Source: Zychaea mexicana (lineage: Eukaryota; Mucoromycota; Mucoromycetes; Mucorales; Lichtheimiaceae). Taken from it: a stretch of DNA of 64,000 nucleotides. This document shows, piece after piece, positions 48,082-61,600 of the stretch. The notes beneath the pieces were generated by a model, which was not told where the DNA came from, made no database searches, and worked only from the letters and a program-made list of their open reading frames with translations. The stretch covers positions 62,001 through 126,000 of the forward strand of contig NW_026516698.1 of the NCBI RefSeq assembly GCF_025766255.1. The letters run 5' to 3'. The translations under genes and the position numbers were made by a program. Each line of letters opens with the position of its first letter. The stretch's first letter is position 1.

Positions 48082-51000
48082 TCATCGATAATAACCAAAA
48101 TCGTCCGTGTTGCTTCGCTTTTTGCTGTTTTGCTGTGGTTGTGCATTCTGCAAAGGCATCCCTTCCATGTTTACATATTGCGGTAATGGCTGATCGGCTG
48201 CAAAGTTCCCAAAAGGTGTGCTGCTGTGATGCCATTGCTGTTGTTGATGATGGTGATGATGAGGATGAGGATGAGCTGGAGGAGGTTGTTGTTGTTGGTG
48301 ATGATGTTGATGTTGATGTTGATGATGGTGAGGTGGCATATGATACGGCGGTGAGGATGCAGAGGATGAATAGTATGTCATGGGAGTGGATGGACTGCCA
48401 AATGCTGTAGTTGTTGTTGCTGGTGTTGCAAAGCCGCCATTGGCAGTAGGGGTTGTGCCAGCACTGGGTACCGTGGCGGCCGGTTGAGGCGTCGGCGTAC
48501 TGACCATCAGCATGGACGCATGCGGATGAGGTGCAGTACAGAGTCCCATCACAGATGGTGTGTATAAAAATTGGAGTGGGTCGACCGTCGTCTCTTTGGT
48601 CAAATCAAAAATGGCTGATGGCATGTCCAGCATGTCGACTTTATGTAAAATTTCTTCTTGCTGTTGTGGATGCGGCTGTTGCTGTTGACATGGCGATGGT
48701 TGCCGTGTAACCTGTGCCGGATGGTCTTGCTGATGTTGTGGAGGTGGTGCAGCTGGAGGTTGTTCGGGTATCCGTTCGTCAGTTTTTTCAATGATTGTGT
48801 CCTCCTGCTGCTGCTGCTGTTCTTCTTCGTCCCGAAATTCCTCCTGTTGGCGTTGCTGTTGCTCATCTTCGTCCAGGTCCAAATCATCGTCTGGTCGTTG
48901 TTCGGCAAGCATTTTTTCAATTCGCTTCGTCAGTGCAAAGACGTACTTGTGATGTTGCACAGGGGAATTGGAAAGAATGGTGAGCATGCGCTGCAATTGC
49001 TGTCTCGGCCATTCGGAGTTCGGACTGGAGAGCATCGACCCGTACACCATTGTTGCGATCATTGTTGTCTCGAGCGAAAAGTGGCACCACCGTTGCTTTA
49101 AACGAGAGAAGCATTCGAGCAAGTCGACGATATTGTCAGCAGCAACTTTGCATCGTTCGTTGGTGAGCAGGTCAATCGCAGACGGCTGCCGCTGTTCCGA
49201 TTTCGACGCAAACAAGCTATACAGCTGGCACAGTTGGAAGTTGTACTCGGAATTCAGTTTGATGCAGCCTTGCTCTCGAAACGACGACGATGCCCAGTCC
49301 CGTCGGTTGATATCGCCTGCCGTGTATTTGAATTCAGGCACCAGCTGATCGAGCCAGTCGTCCAGATCCTTGTCGAGTGTCGAGATGGACGAAAGCAGCG
49401 GCTTTTCATGCGCCGTCTTGTAGATGATGTTACGGTAGATGCGCGTGATGCGGAACCGTTGGCTTGTGAAGAGCACGCGCCATTGCTTTTCACCACCGAC
49501 CTCATGGGGCAAGACTGTCGGGAATGACACAGTAATGAGGTCTTCGGGCGGCAAGGAGAAGGCCTTGTCGGAGTGTACTGTGCAGAGCGTTTCGAGGAAA
49601 TAGAGAGCCCAGAAAAACCGGCGGTGTTTCTCGCGCATGATGGGATCAGGGCTTGTCGATTCTTGGAACATTTTCATGTTCAGACACATTCGAATCGCAA
49701 GCCCGAGATAGATGTACGCCTCGGACTGCATCGAGTTCCTGCGCTCGTCCGGTCGTCCAATGGCGTACACGTACATGATGATGAGGCCGTGCATCGTGTC
49801 AATGTCCGTCGTCGTGAACCGCTCCTTGAGCAATTCCTTGGCCTTATCAAAAAACTGCTCGCCGACAAGATTCGGGTCGCGACCAGGAAACAGATCGTGG
49901 TAGATGGCAGCGTGTCGTGCGGTCCATGCCAGTGCAGCATACTGCAGCAGCGGGTCGAGTGTCCCCTTCTTGTAGCGGTCTGCCACCGAATCGTCCAGAT
50001 CGGCACATGGCAAGCACAATAGACACTCGTCGTAAATGTCCATCAATTCGTCGCACGTCTCCTGTGACATCATTTCAGGGGCATTTTCATTATTACTATT
50101 ATTATTCTGCGCGTGGTCGTTTGGGGCGTCCGCCCTATGTGGCTCCCACGTGCTGTACAAAGGGAACGTTTTTAACTTTGTTTTCCACAGATTCTTCTTC
50201 CGAGCGATCGTCGTTCGATCGAGTTCAGGCACAGATGTGGATGCACCAGACGACGTCGATGATGCATCGGATTCTCGGCTGCTATTCGATCGTTGGTGAT
50301 TATGGTTGCAGCCTGTTGTAGTCGCTGTCGTCGTACTGCTGCTATTGCTACTGGCAGTAGTCGTGGTCGTAGTAGCAGTGACAGTCGTTGTATTTTCGGT
50401 GCTGTCGAGGTCAATACGAGATACTCCTGTGAGAAGAATATTATACAAGTCATGGAGCGATATGATGTTTGTGTCGATCCTCAATCCTCGAGGGGTAAGC
50501 GACAATGACCACTGTCCGTTCGAGTTTGACGATGAAGCAAAAAGACTATTCATCGCTGCGAAATTGTTATTGTAGTTGCTGTTACTGTCACTGCTGCCAA
50601 CGACGGCGCTTTGACTTGCCCGTTCTGCTGATGATCGAGTCATGCGGAATTCATCGGCGACGAACTGGGTATTGGTCGATACGTCTTTCAAGTCTGTTTC
50701 GATCGAATGAACGCGCTGTTGCAGCATGTCGACAGTCTCATTTAATTTCACAAGGTTGAATAGATCGACTTGTGTTGCTGAACCGTCGTAAGAACATTGG
50801 GCTATAGAACAACAAATATGATAGCAATAAGAGCAGTTAATTGAAAGAGTGAAAATTTGTTAATAACAAGGTTTAAAAATACATGATCAATATCACTAGC
50901 TTGCATAGCGTCCCTATTTTTCGTCTTTTTCTTATTATGTTCACCCACCCCCCAAATGGGAAAACTCCGTTTTTATCTTGTACCTTTTGCTTGTTGGCAT

Positions 51001-51303
51001 CGCGAACAAGACGGATGAGCAAAGTCGCATTTCACTGTAAATACGTTACGTTATTCCCACGTCAGTATGTCTTATTAGGTACTGCAAAGCATATGGTAAA
51101 CTAACCTTTCTTCGATCTAGACAATAACGTTCATCATGAGTGTCAAAGCTTTCTCTTTTTTTAAAGTTGCACAATTGTGGACGATTCAAAGCGGAGAAAA
51201 GTGGAATTTACCTGCAGCGCTCACATGCCATTGTCATGCGAACCTTCTTGGATGCCGTAGATCCTGGGATTCGAGGAGACTGATCATGTGCTCGCTGTGA
51301 CAT
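48082..51303 (-). CDS. Zn2Cys6 transcription factor with fungal-specific TF domain
   Basis: Four exons (minus): 51303-51212, 51116-51106 (11 nt), 51034-50984 and 50801-48082, giving 957 aa. The binuclear zinc cluster ACERCRSKKVKC (26-37) continues to Cys54. Cysteines at 27, 30, 37, 44, 47 and 54 have the exact spacing CX2CX6CX6CX2CX6C. The cluster is intact only if the 11-nt exon encoding part of Arg-Ser-Lys-Lys-Val is included. A short coiled coil (ETVDMLQQRVHSIETDL) follows for dimerisation. The middle homology domain (Fungal_trans type) spans about 290-560, with FFDKAKELL, YAIGRPDERR, AIRMCLNMKM and HRRFFWALYFLE. The C-terminus is a long Gln/His/Pro-rich activation-type tail ending in FGYYR. 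It is a nuclear DNA-binding regulator; the target genes are unknown. Confidence 0.88.
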
Positions 51304-54300
51304 GTTTATGCTCTATTGTTTCGAGGAAAAGGAAGGTAGGAGAAGGAAATGCGTATTGTGTAGGTGGTCTATCAAAGTAGCGTGACAACGGCAAGACGAA
51401 GTGGGATATTGTTGAGCCTCCCGAGCGATTGTTGACACAGACAAGAAGAAGTGAATTAAGAAAAGATTGAAGAGAGGAAAAGAAAAAAGTGGAAATAAAA
51501 AAAAGGAATAGAAAAGAAAAGAAGAAAGAGCAGACGAGTCCTGTTACCCGAGGAAAGAGAGTAAAAAGAGACGACATTCGTGTGAATTGATCTCCATGAT
51601 CTCCGATATGAAATACCTTCTATTCTGCTACTGCTGCGAACATGTGCCACACATTGGTGATTGGGTGGCGGGAAACGTGCTGCTGTGCTGTATATTGCGT
51701 GGGGGAGGGTGCGGGTGTACTGCTATTGGGTTGGGGAGGTGAGAGATTTCGAACAAAAGCGCTTGGCATGGCCGTCATCCTTTCAAAGTTTTCTTTTTCT
51801 ATGATAACAACAACAACTACTACTACAACAGACTCGAAGGATGCGTCGTACAGCCTCACAGCTTCCGTTTGTGCTACCTGTAGAGCCAAGTAACTTTAAA
51901 TGTGTGTGTGTGTGTGTGTATACGTGGTGCCAGAGCCATTCATGCTTTCAGCGCCAGGATCAGAACATGAAACTTATTCAACACGCGCATACAATAGACT
52001 TTCTCATTCCTAATAGTATACTAGCGTTGTCAGCCTCATTGCGTCTTTTTGCGACCGCCACGCCTCCTTCACGCAAACCTCCCTCTCTCTCTCTCTCTCT
52101 CCCTTCTTTTTCATCGACTCCTTCAGACTGAAAAGAGACGCACAAATCGGATTGTCTCAGTTGTTCCAGAACGAGTAGCAATACCGCGGCAGTATGAACT
52201 TCCGATCCAACCAATGGCAGGACTGCCCACTTTGATGACAAATGGAATGTCAAAGCGGGTTCGTCCATGCTTTTGTTCTAAATCAAAAAAAAAACATTAT
52301 GAAATGACTCTCCGCTCAGATTTTTTTTTCTTGTACAGCACTATTGAAATGCATAGACAATCAATCAATATGACAGCATTACACCCTTTTCTCAGGCCCC
52401 GAGACCAAAAAAAAGAAACTTTCTTGCAGAAATACGAGGAAAGCGACTGTATTTTAGAGAGAGAGAAAGACCCAAAACAAAGCAAAAGCATGAAAAAAAT
52501 GTGCGTGACCCGACCAAAAGTACTTGTGTCACACCATCGCTCCCATTAAAGCATACAAAAGCGGGGAGGAGGCGGGACAGCCAGCCAGCCGGTCCCTTGT
52601 TTGATTATCCACATTCCCCTTTTTCTAAATTTCAAGTGGCATAGACCCGGTAGTTAGACACAGTTCCAATTTACGTACCCATTTCCCCAACCTTTGCTTT
52701 CATTATTACTAAGTATTATCTCAGCCTGGGTTGTTTGTAGATCTATCAAATGCTGGTGAACCCTTATGAAAGTGCGCCGTGTATGTGTACCCTCAGATCT
52801 GATCGAGTAGATCGAATAGACGCCAAAACTTTTTAGTCATTTCTGTTACCTAGCAACCCCTTTTTTTGTCACCATGACAACACCTCACTTTTTATCTAAA
52901 ATCTCGTTACTTGGTGACAATGTAATATCTTGTCGCGGCCGTATTACTATTACACGCTTTAATTCTAATCATCAGCCTATAGTTCCGTACATGCAAAAAG
53001 CATCATTCAGACTTTTGCCAAGACAACATCAAATGTTACATAAAAAGCTCAGGTCAAATTAAATATGTAATGTCTTACATTTTTTGGTGCAGACACAGTA
53101 TGCATGCCCAGTGCGTGGCCCTTAAAAGAAAATTACGCTTTGTACTCAGTGCTAATGTAGTACAAAGATCATTTTCAACAAAAAACCTTAAAAAAAAAGT
53201 ATCCCCAACACAGAAACTTTTCGTTTGCTATGTACCTCGAATACCCAAAACAATGGATACATACTCTAGACAAAACAAGAGTCAGCACGAGGTTTGAACA
53301 TACTCAATATTCAGATTCTTTATGACATATATTAGAGATTAAGAAATTTCTATGCATACGATTATTTAACATTTTATTCATCCCAAAATAGGTTCTTAGA
53401 TAAAAATAAAGACGATCGGTCTTTTCTTTATCAAATTGTGTGCCAGAAGCTCCCCAATTTAAAAGATAATAAAGATCAGCCCCAAGGAACTTTTTTTGAG
53501 TTCTACTATTAATCATCCATTGCCTTTTCCTGTGCATCGCGCCTTTAGTGGTTGTGTGCGAGTGTGCGGGTACCAGTAACTTGGGAGCTTTACTATACGC
53601 GTTATACAGCTTCTTTATCTGATCACAGACACATCATTTCTAGAATATCGGTTGTGGGGTCGTGGTGGTGGTGGTAGCAAAGAATATGTTTGGGATTTAG
53701 AGCTGCTGGGCGACGTCGTATATATGTAGCACCTTGGAGAGGAAGGGGACTAGAGCAAACAGATCTGCTGATGACAGACGTGGGAAAGAGTGCACGATAT
53801 TGATGTGGTAAGCGTTGGTATGTTATCGTTGTTGTGTGAGGTGGAAACAAGGTATGCACATATTTTTTTTTTATTTTCGTTAACATTGGTAACGTCCTTT
53901 TTAATCACCAGTTTCCCAAGTCAGCGATCATATGAACAAGTTCGTGCATTAGGCGAATTTAATTTTCTTGGATGCTTCCCGTTTCCCGCTGTTCCGTCAA
54001 CGGAAAGGAAGATTTACACAAAACCCATCGTCGTCGTTCCGTACGCTCGGCGTCACGTATAGCCGAAATTGATGCTTATATTAACAAGCTGCTTTTACCG
54101 TTTTTTAAAAAAAGAGCTTTTCACTGCCAATTGTACCCAACATAAGCCCAGCTACAGCAAGATTTTCAACCAGCAGTTTGTAAATTACGCGACAGATATG
54201 ATCGATGTTCTCCAATCGATTAATTTAGAACGTCACCATGAGCACTGATCAGTGATACCGTCACTATACTTGCGCGGATGGGACGATCAACATTAAATTC

Positions 54301-57240
54301 TGGGAGCTTCCAAAAGGTGATTCGCCAATTTTGGGACCATAGGCTTGGGCGAATTTTTAGTGGTGTGTTCAACTAGAATACGTACATCGACGCCTTAAGA
54401 TATGTTCAATTGAGAAAGAGCGCTTTGTCGCTAGTACATAGTCCGTATATTACTTTGTCGACTGTCTATAGAGGCCGCCGTCGATACAGACCTTAAACTT
54501 GCTACGTGATCCTCAATGTCTGATATATACCAGCAACTACCGCCATATGGTGCGTCAACCATCCCTCTATCAATGAAAATCCTGCTCCCTGATGACTTAT
54601 TCATTGATGTCTCTAAATAGCAATCACTTATTGCTAAATCCACATACTAATGACACTAGGTCAAGCTGGGTGCGACACGTGCGAAGCCAACCCTTGCATA
54701 ATACAGCTGGACATTATCCAGTGGTCAACGATGTATGTACGCAGATTTTAACTTTCTCGCCTCGTCTCTTCCCAAGTGTAGTAAGAGGTGACTTGGCAGA
54801 ATAAAGTGGCATTCAGGTTGGTATCCCACTCTTTAGCACAGTGAGGCCTTCTCCTTTTCTAGTCTCTCATCACTGCCAAAAAATATTGGGCGAGTCGACT
54901 TTGAAGAGACAGCTATTGACTCCAATCTTGTTCTTTTGATATATCGGAGGAGGGCATTTTAATGGTGACTCTAATTTGATTGGAATCAGCCGTTGTAGTA
55001 TAGGCCATTGTATCTGTTGCTTTTATATAAAAAACGAAGGCAGTATATCAAAAATGGATGAATTCAGCTTTTCTGTGCTGTGTAATAGGGTGATACAGTG
55101 CCTATGAAAACCGTGGTAGAACATATCAAAGAATAAGAACGGGAAAAAATGCTGCTCTGCAACCAAACGAAGATATACACACTGGTTGGGCGTCATTTTA
55201 TTGTCTCCGATTATACTAATAGCATTATAAATAACCGTTTGGTTGTTCAATCCTTAAACAGGAATTCTTTCTTCTTGATGGCCAAAGACGAACATCCAAT
55301 TTTCGAACGCATTGGAGCTGCTATTCCCGAGTTTGATGCCCCTGATGATCCTTCTAAGAAAACTAGTATCTGGAAGTATATTCTTAATTCTTTACGTCCA
55401 TCTAATCGAGGTACAAATGGTGCACATATATAGTTTGCTAGGAAATTAAGTGGAAGAGAACGGGAAAGGTACAATCTCATCTTTTCTGTTATCAATCAAG
55501 CTAAACGAGCAATTGTTCAGATCGAAAACTTTAGATGCTGTATTGGCGGCAGAATCAACAAGGGTATTGATACACATGCTTGCGGTCCATCGACTGCCTT
55601 TCATATACAAAAATGGGCGAATACGGTGTACTTGTGCATATCGAACCAAAGGACAATCTACATTCCTCTTTGCAGAACTTAAATTATACAGCAGAAATAA
55701 TAGTTCCAAACCGTCATGCTATTTTTAGTATGTTGTTGTTACCCATCGTACTCAAGCTGCTGCCCCCTCATTGTATAACCCGGCGCAGAATATATTCACC
55801 TTGTTTTCCTCACAGTAGTTGTTTTGCCTTATTTTTCATCTGAAATCTGTATCATATACTTCATCAAACCAGACGAAAATACAGTAGTAATTTCGGTCGG
55901 GTGATAGAAGTAAATTTCTATATATCAGGAGCAGGTTTTGTTCCCAATGATACTTGCATTTAAGAAGCGTATGATAAATGCTTTTGTTCGTTTATACTAT
56001 GTAATAGCTCCAGACAGAAGGATGTTTAACCGTGGAAATGAAGGGGCTGGAACCTCTGAAAGAGGGTTCAACATAAGATCATTTATCAGGTAGCGAAGAA
56101 TCTCACCGACGACGTAGAAAATGGGGATGGTTATACGCACACACAAACTGTAGGTGCTCAGCAGTCAACAGCACCGCATGTTCACAGTTTTCTTGGCTCA
56201 ATTCGGCCCCGGTTTAACTGCTGTTTGTTCTATGTTTTCCAATTAAAAAATAATGTAGCATCTGTCAGCCGCTGATGGTACAATTTGGATGAGTATGTAT
56301 CCAAAGCTGATCAGTAATTTGTATCAGTTTAATGTAGTATTTTTTAAAACAGAAAAATAGAAGAGGATTGGGATGCACTTGTTATATAGACTTTTCTATT
56401 GTTGGTTAAAACAACCATGCCCAAAAGTGGATTGACGTACACCGCAAAGCATAAAATTGTTCGAAGTAGTACGTTTGTGCTTTATAATTCATGCAAGACC
56501 AACTTTGCATTTATATCATCCACATGCGTATGTGTTGTTCACTAAGTTTAAAAAATCAAGGCCATTGCCCTTTTAGTGTTGTCTTGTTCAGGAACACATA
56601 AAAGTATACATGGCCATGGCTTTGAGGAGCTATTCTCAGAATCCTTATTGTTTTTTCGAGAAAGCTGCTTTCATATGTAGTATATAGCGATGATCAATCT
56701 TCAGCCTGACCGACTTTTTGCATACATACAGACCCAAACATTACTCTAAAGCAGCGTCGATAGCTAGTCACGCTATTTATCTCCGTGATTGGTGGAGAAA
56801 TTCATGATATCACTTTGATGTTTTGCATGAGCCTGCGGTGATGCATAAGTCCTACAGCATATATACAACAGAGCATCATTCGATTCCATAATATTCTAGC
56901 TTGCTGTTAATGCTGGTATTTTCCTTTGTAATAACATGCCCATATACACATTGTTCAAGCAAGTATGTTATATATTGGACGCAAAGTAGGTTAAATCATA
57001 TTACAGGGTTTGATTTTTTGGAGCAAAAAGATGGCTATTCTGATGGTATCTGGAAATGGATGGAGGGAAGAGAAAATCAATAGGATAATTGTTATACTGT
57101 GGATTGCTTGGGATGATCGTCTTACACGCAGCTTGTTCCTAATCGTCTTCTTCGGTTTGCTTCTCGAACATTTGAATGTGAACTACATCAATTTAGCGTA
57201 TAAAATGAGTTGCAGTCTAGTGGTTTGCTGTCGATATTTT
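51304..57240. other. Long AT-rich gene-poor region with possible gene remnants
   Basis: Almost 6 kb. Microsatellites lie near 51901-51919 (GT) and 52083-52101 (TC). Coding-like fragments with candidate splice edges occur at about 55260-55410 (+), where an exon-like stretch encoding KDEHPIFERIGAAIPEFDAP runs between an AG acceptor and a GTACAA donor. Others occur around 55446-55730 on either strand and at 52874-53060 (+). I could not join these into a gene and recognise no family; they may be decayed genes or mobile-element debris. Confidence 0.45.
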
Positions 57241-58236
57241 TTATCCTGTCAGCATACCTGGTTCCCAATCCCCAGCCTGACTATCCGTGCTTTTATTACT
57301 AGCATTCTCCTTGCTGTGCTCGCCTTCAGCGGCAGCAGCAGCAGCAGCAGTAGCGACAGAAGTGGCGTGCTTGGCTCTGCCTTCCAAAACACACTTGCAA
57401 TCAATTGTGGCATGGTCATTGACGGAAACACAGTTGTCACAGTACAGGTAACACTTTTGCATTTGCACTTTGGTGTTAGGATAGTTGGGGGCCGAAACAA
57501 AGTAATAGGCAACTGGATTACGGAAGCAGTTAACCAAGTTCTGATCCGATCCTTGCAGGATTACCGTAGCTCGGCCGCGGTACAAGCCCAAATCATCCTC
57601 TTCGATGGTCAGGCTCTTGATGTCTTTTTTTGTCAAACTCGAGCCTGCCTTGACAAGAATGTCGTGAATGAATTCCGGCACGCGTGCTTGAATTATTTCT
57701 CGTGAGGGAAACAGGCACAGGCCAGACATGGACACGGCAATGTACTTGGAATCGGTTGCAGTGCAAGTGGTGATAGGGAGAATGAGTTCGTTCTTGTAGC
57801 ACATTCCTCCACTTTCCAAGGCTTTGGCCCGCGCGTCATCTGTTTTAAAGCTGACCTCAATGACAAGCCATTCTTCTTTGCTCTTGACCAAATCGCTGTC
57901 GAGTTTGCGCGCGCTCATGATGGTGTCCGTGCCATAGCACTGCGCAATAGCGGCAATTGCTTCATCCTCGGATGACTCGATTGTTTTGAAGTTGAATAGC
58001 AATGTCTTGGCATATGGAACGATACGCCATTCATCAAACTTTGGAGAAAGATGTATGCCATATAATTTCATGTGGTTGGTTGTAGCTGTGGTAGACGCGG
58101 GGGAGCAAGAGCTGTAACTGTTGTTGCTTTTGTTGCCGCAAGATGTCAGCGTCGTGTTGAAACACATTGTATGATTCACGTTCCAGTTTGAAAGAAAAAG
58201 AAAAAGTGCAGATATGCAGAAGAAAAGCGCCATCAC
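57241..58236 (-). CDS. Orphan protein with a zinc-knuckle-like motif (possible retroelement ORF1-like)
   Basis: A single uninterrupted frame of 331 aa from ATG 58236. Alternative starts at 58167 and 58071 would remove a hydrophobic leader that may just be promoter DNA. From about residue 56 the sequence looks folded: two alpha/beta segments (LVIEVSFKTDDARAKALESG, GLYRGRATVILQGSD). A Cys/His motif CDNCVSVNDHATIDC (C-X2-C-X5-H-X4-C) follows near residue 270, then an Ala-rich, acidic tail. Nucleic-acid binding by an RRM-like fold plus a CCHC-like knuckle is the plan of LINE ORF1 or gag proteins, but no reverse transcriptase lies nearby. It may be a domesticated or orphaned ORF1, or an unrelated zinc-binding protein. 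The lack of introns contrasts with its neighbours. Confidence 0.55.
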   Translation of the reverse strand: MMALFFCISALFLFLSNWNVNHTMCFNTTLTSCGNKSNNSYSSCSPASTTATTNHMKLYGIHLSPKFDEWRIVPYAKTLLFNFKTIESSEDEAIAAIAQCYGTDTIMSARKLDSDLVKSKEEWLVIEVSFKTDDARAKALESGGMCYKNELILPITTCTATDSKYIAVSMSGLCLFPSREIIQARVPEFIHDILVKAGSSLTKKDIKSLTIEEDDLGLYRGRATVILQGSDQNLVNCFRNPVAYYFVSAPNYPNTKVQMQKCYLYCDNCVSVNDHATIDCKCVLEGRAKHATSVATAAAAAAAEGEHSKENASNKSTDSQAGDWEPGMLTG

Positions 58237-58619
58237 GTTTTTGAGCCGAAAAACTGGTTTTGATCATGCTACTAGATGTAATGATCGCTTATTCGCTCAT
58301 ATTTTTCACTCTTTGTCACTGAGAGCGTTCCGTTGTATATTTGATAAATGCGCGTTCAGATTACTCTCTCACATAATAACTACTATTGTACTTTCGTAAG
58401 TTTATAGAAAGAAAGCGACAAGAGCAGTTGATAACGTGTATAGTCAATCTTCTGCATCTCAACGCCACTAGTGGCTAGTGCATACAACATTTATTGAGGT
58501 GCGTCAGCGCTTATGTGTGCGTGTTTTTGCTTATTCGGTGCTTGAAAGCAGTGCAGTTTAAGTGGGACCAAGTAAACCTGGCGATTTCTGCTCAACTTCT
58601 TTCTGTGCATAATACTAAA
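58237..58619. other. Short divergent promoter region
   Basis: About 380 bases between the minus-strand zinc-knuckle gene and cullin-4. It must hold both promoters; no TATA box stands out. Confidence 0.5.
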
Positions 58620-61600
58620 ATGCCACCTAAAAATACAAAAGGTTAAAACATTTAAATCAAATTTCGGCAATAGAGGTGCATGCTAACCATTTATTAATCT
58701 TTAGTTTCAAAAAAACGTAAAACTTCGTCGTCGAACAACCAAACTACTTTGGATGCCTTTCGTCGAGGTTCACCACACAAAGCGTCACGAGAATTCAGTA
58801 GCAGCAGCGCAGCAACAACTGAAGGCAACACCGCAGTACCCATGAACATTGATCACGATCCAACAACACCAAAAAGAACAATGAACGCTACTTTGGGAAC
58901 TTTTCGTCGTCAATCGCAGACCAACAAGGTTATTATAAGAAACTTCAAAGGTTAGATCAGAAAAGATGAATCCCTCAATTGTTTGTTGTGATCGTCGAAA
59001 CAGAACGCACCGCATACGCACACATACATATATGTATGACCTTATCCAACTCGTTTCTCTCTCTCTCCACGTTTTCGTATATAATGCATATATTCATAGA
59101 AACGCCTGTTCGCGAACTGCCAAATGAATACTTCGAGGAAATATGGGAAAACCACAGACGTTTACTGCTCATGATTTTCCACAAGGAACCCATCCAAACG
59201 AGTTTGCAGCTGGCGTATGAGGTAAATCAATAAGTACAATCTGTAGCTTTCTGTTGATAGCGGTTTTTATACTATCTTTTTTCTTCGGGATCGTGATGCT
59301 GAATAAAAGAATCATCCTCCAAATTAGGCATGTGAAACGGTCTGTCGATATCATAAAGCGGAAGAAGTCTATAGACGACTGGAAAGCGAGTTATTAGTAC
59401 AAATCCAGCGATTAGCAGGGGTTTTACTTGAGGGGTATGTGGGACGCGTTCGTGAATTCATTGACACCACGAGAAGTATTCACGGATATACTAAAAGGAT
59501 TAAGTGCTTAGGCTAAATACAAAAAATACCGCGTTTATTGCCGATCTGAACCGTGAATGGATAGAGCTTTGCTCGGCACTGGTATGATACATGCATTGTA
59601 GCTACCATTAACTTATGATGCTTTGCTCACCATGGAAAACAAAACTTAACAATAGGTCTTGATCCGTAACATATTCATGGAACTGGATCGTCGTTATCTG
59701 ATTCGCGCTACTGAATATTCCTCTATCATGTACTGCTCTTTTCCGGGAATTGTTGTGGGGCGGAGATGTTTTGACAGCCACTATCGTATTAATTAAAATC
59801 AAACGCTAATACAACATGCTTATTCTTTTCAGCGACCTGGGAAAACAACTATTCCGAAAGCATGTCATGGGCTCCAGAGCATTACAAAATAATGCAATTA
59901 CAGATATCCTGGCATTGATAAGAGAAGAACGGTACGATTTTTTTGGTTGATCTTGGAAAAGACTTTATACAGTTCGGGTGGACTGAAAACGAGCGTTTCT
60001 TTTTCCTTATCTAATCTTACTTTTATTGAAACAAACAACCATATTAGTAACGGGAACGTCATTGACAAGGAACTTGTTCGCTCACTGATTACGATGCTAT
60101 TGGAGTTGAATTTGTATGTTGATGCCTTTGAACCCGTATTTCTCAAAAGCACACGCGAATATTACAACGCTGAGGCAGACCGACTTTTACGAGAATTGAC
60201 TATACCAGATTATTTGCTGCACGCCAATCGACGATACAAGGAAGAGGGCGACGAGCGTATACAAGCATATCTGGAGCAAACCAGCAGGACACGGCTTCTT
60301 GAAAGTGTCAAGGCGCAATTTGTTTACCTAAAGATCGGTCAAATCCTTGAAAAAGGTGTGTATTTCGTTGTATGGGTATTGGATTCTAAGCGAAATGATT
60401 AGCACAAACAATAATAGTTCGTTTTCTTTACTCACCCTAAAATTGAAAAACAAGGTTTCGATGCCATGATGGATACGATGGAGAAGGAACCTTTGCGCAT
60501 ATTGTATACATCCATTGTCAATGATCGGGGTGTCATACATCTTCGAACTGCATTTTCAAGTTATATCAAGGTTAGTTGGAAATATAAATGATATATGTAT
60601 GTGTAATTTTAGGAAAGGGAAAAGGCTAAACATGATTTAAAAGCGACGAGGAACAGAGCTTATCAGAGATCCAAAGCAAGACACACGAATGATCACTTCT
60701 CTCTTACAATACAAGTCTAAACTTGACGAAATCGTGCGTGATTGCTTTTGCAGCGATGATATGTTTTTGCATGCCCTTAAGGAAAGTTTTGAAGGATTTG
60801 TCAACTCACGGCGAGCCAAACCGGCAGAGCTTTTGGCCAAATTCATTGACAGCAAGTTGCGTGCTAGCTCAAAGGTAATTTTGGTTTAGAAGAAATCCAA
60901 ACAAGTGTACAGGAGAAAAAAATCAGGGGCAAGTGTTCTAAACAAAAGAAACGAATTATCAACGCAAAAATTACTTCTCCTCGAACATTTATAGCAAAAG
61001 AACAATGAAGAGGATCTGGAACAGCTTCTGGATCGTCTTTTGGTCATCTTCCGTTACTTACAAGGTAGTCTATTGCATTGAAACAACCCTGTTAATAGTG
61101 AGCTGTAATTAATCTTGCCAATGATATATAGGCAAAGATGCATTTGAAGCATTTTATAAACGGTTCCTGTCAAAACGACTATTATTGAGTCGTAGTGCTT
61201 CCTATGACATGGAAAAAAGTGTGCTAGCAAAACTCAAGACAGGTACTTGTTCTCTGTTTCTTTCTCGACAGATGTGTTTTGCTCCAATTCTCAGAGTCCA
61301 ATCTACATGTTACTATTACCAGAATGTGGTCCAGGATTTACAAAGAATTTGGAAGCCATGTTCAAAGATATCGAAGTATCGGCAGATCTCAACAGTCAAT
61401 TTAAGGTAAAATAAGAATAGCGATTTTCATGAACAGCTTCTCTTTATGAGGGACATGCAAAAAAAGTTAACGATTGATGCTTTTACGCAGACCTCAAAAC
61501 AATACCCTCGAGATATGGATATGGTGTTCCAAGTAAATGTGCTAGCTCAAGGCATCTGGCCAACGTACTCTATGTGCGAATTTTCATTACCGCCTCAGGT

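Noticed and set aside
57010..57705. 231-codon open frame on the plus strand
   Set aside because: Mostly antisense to the zinc-knuckle gene; it contains Ser runs produced by the Ala-rich stretch on the other strand.
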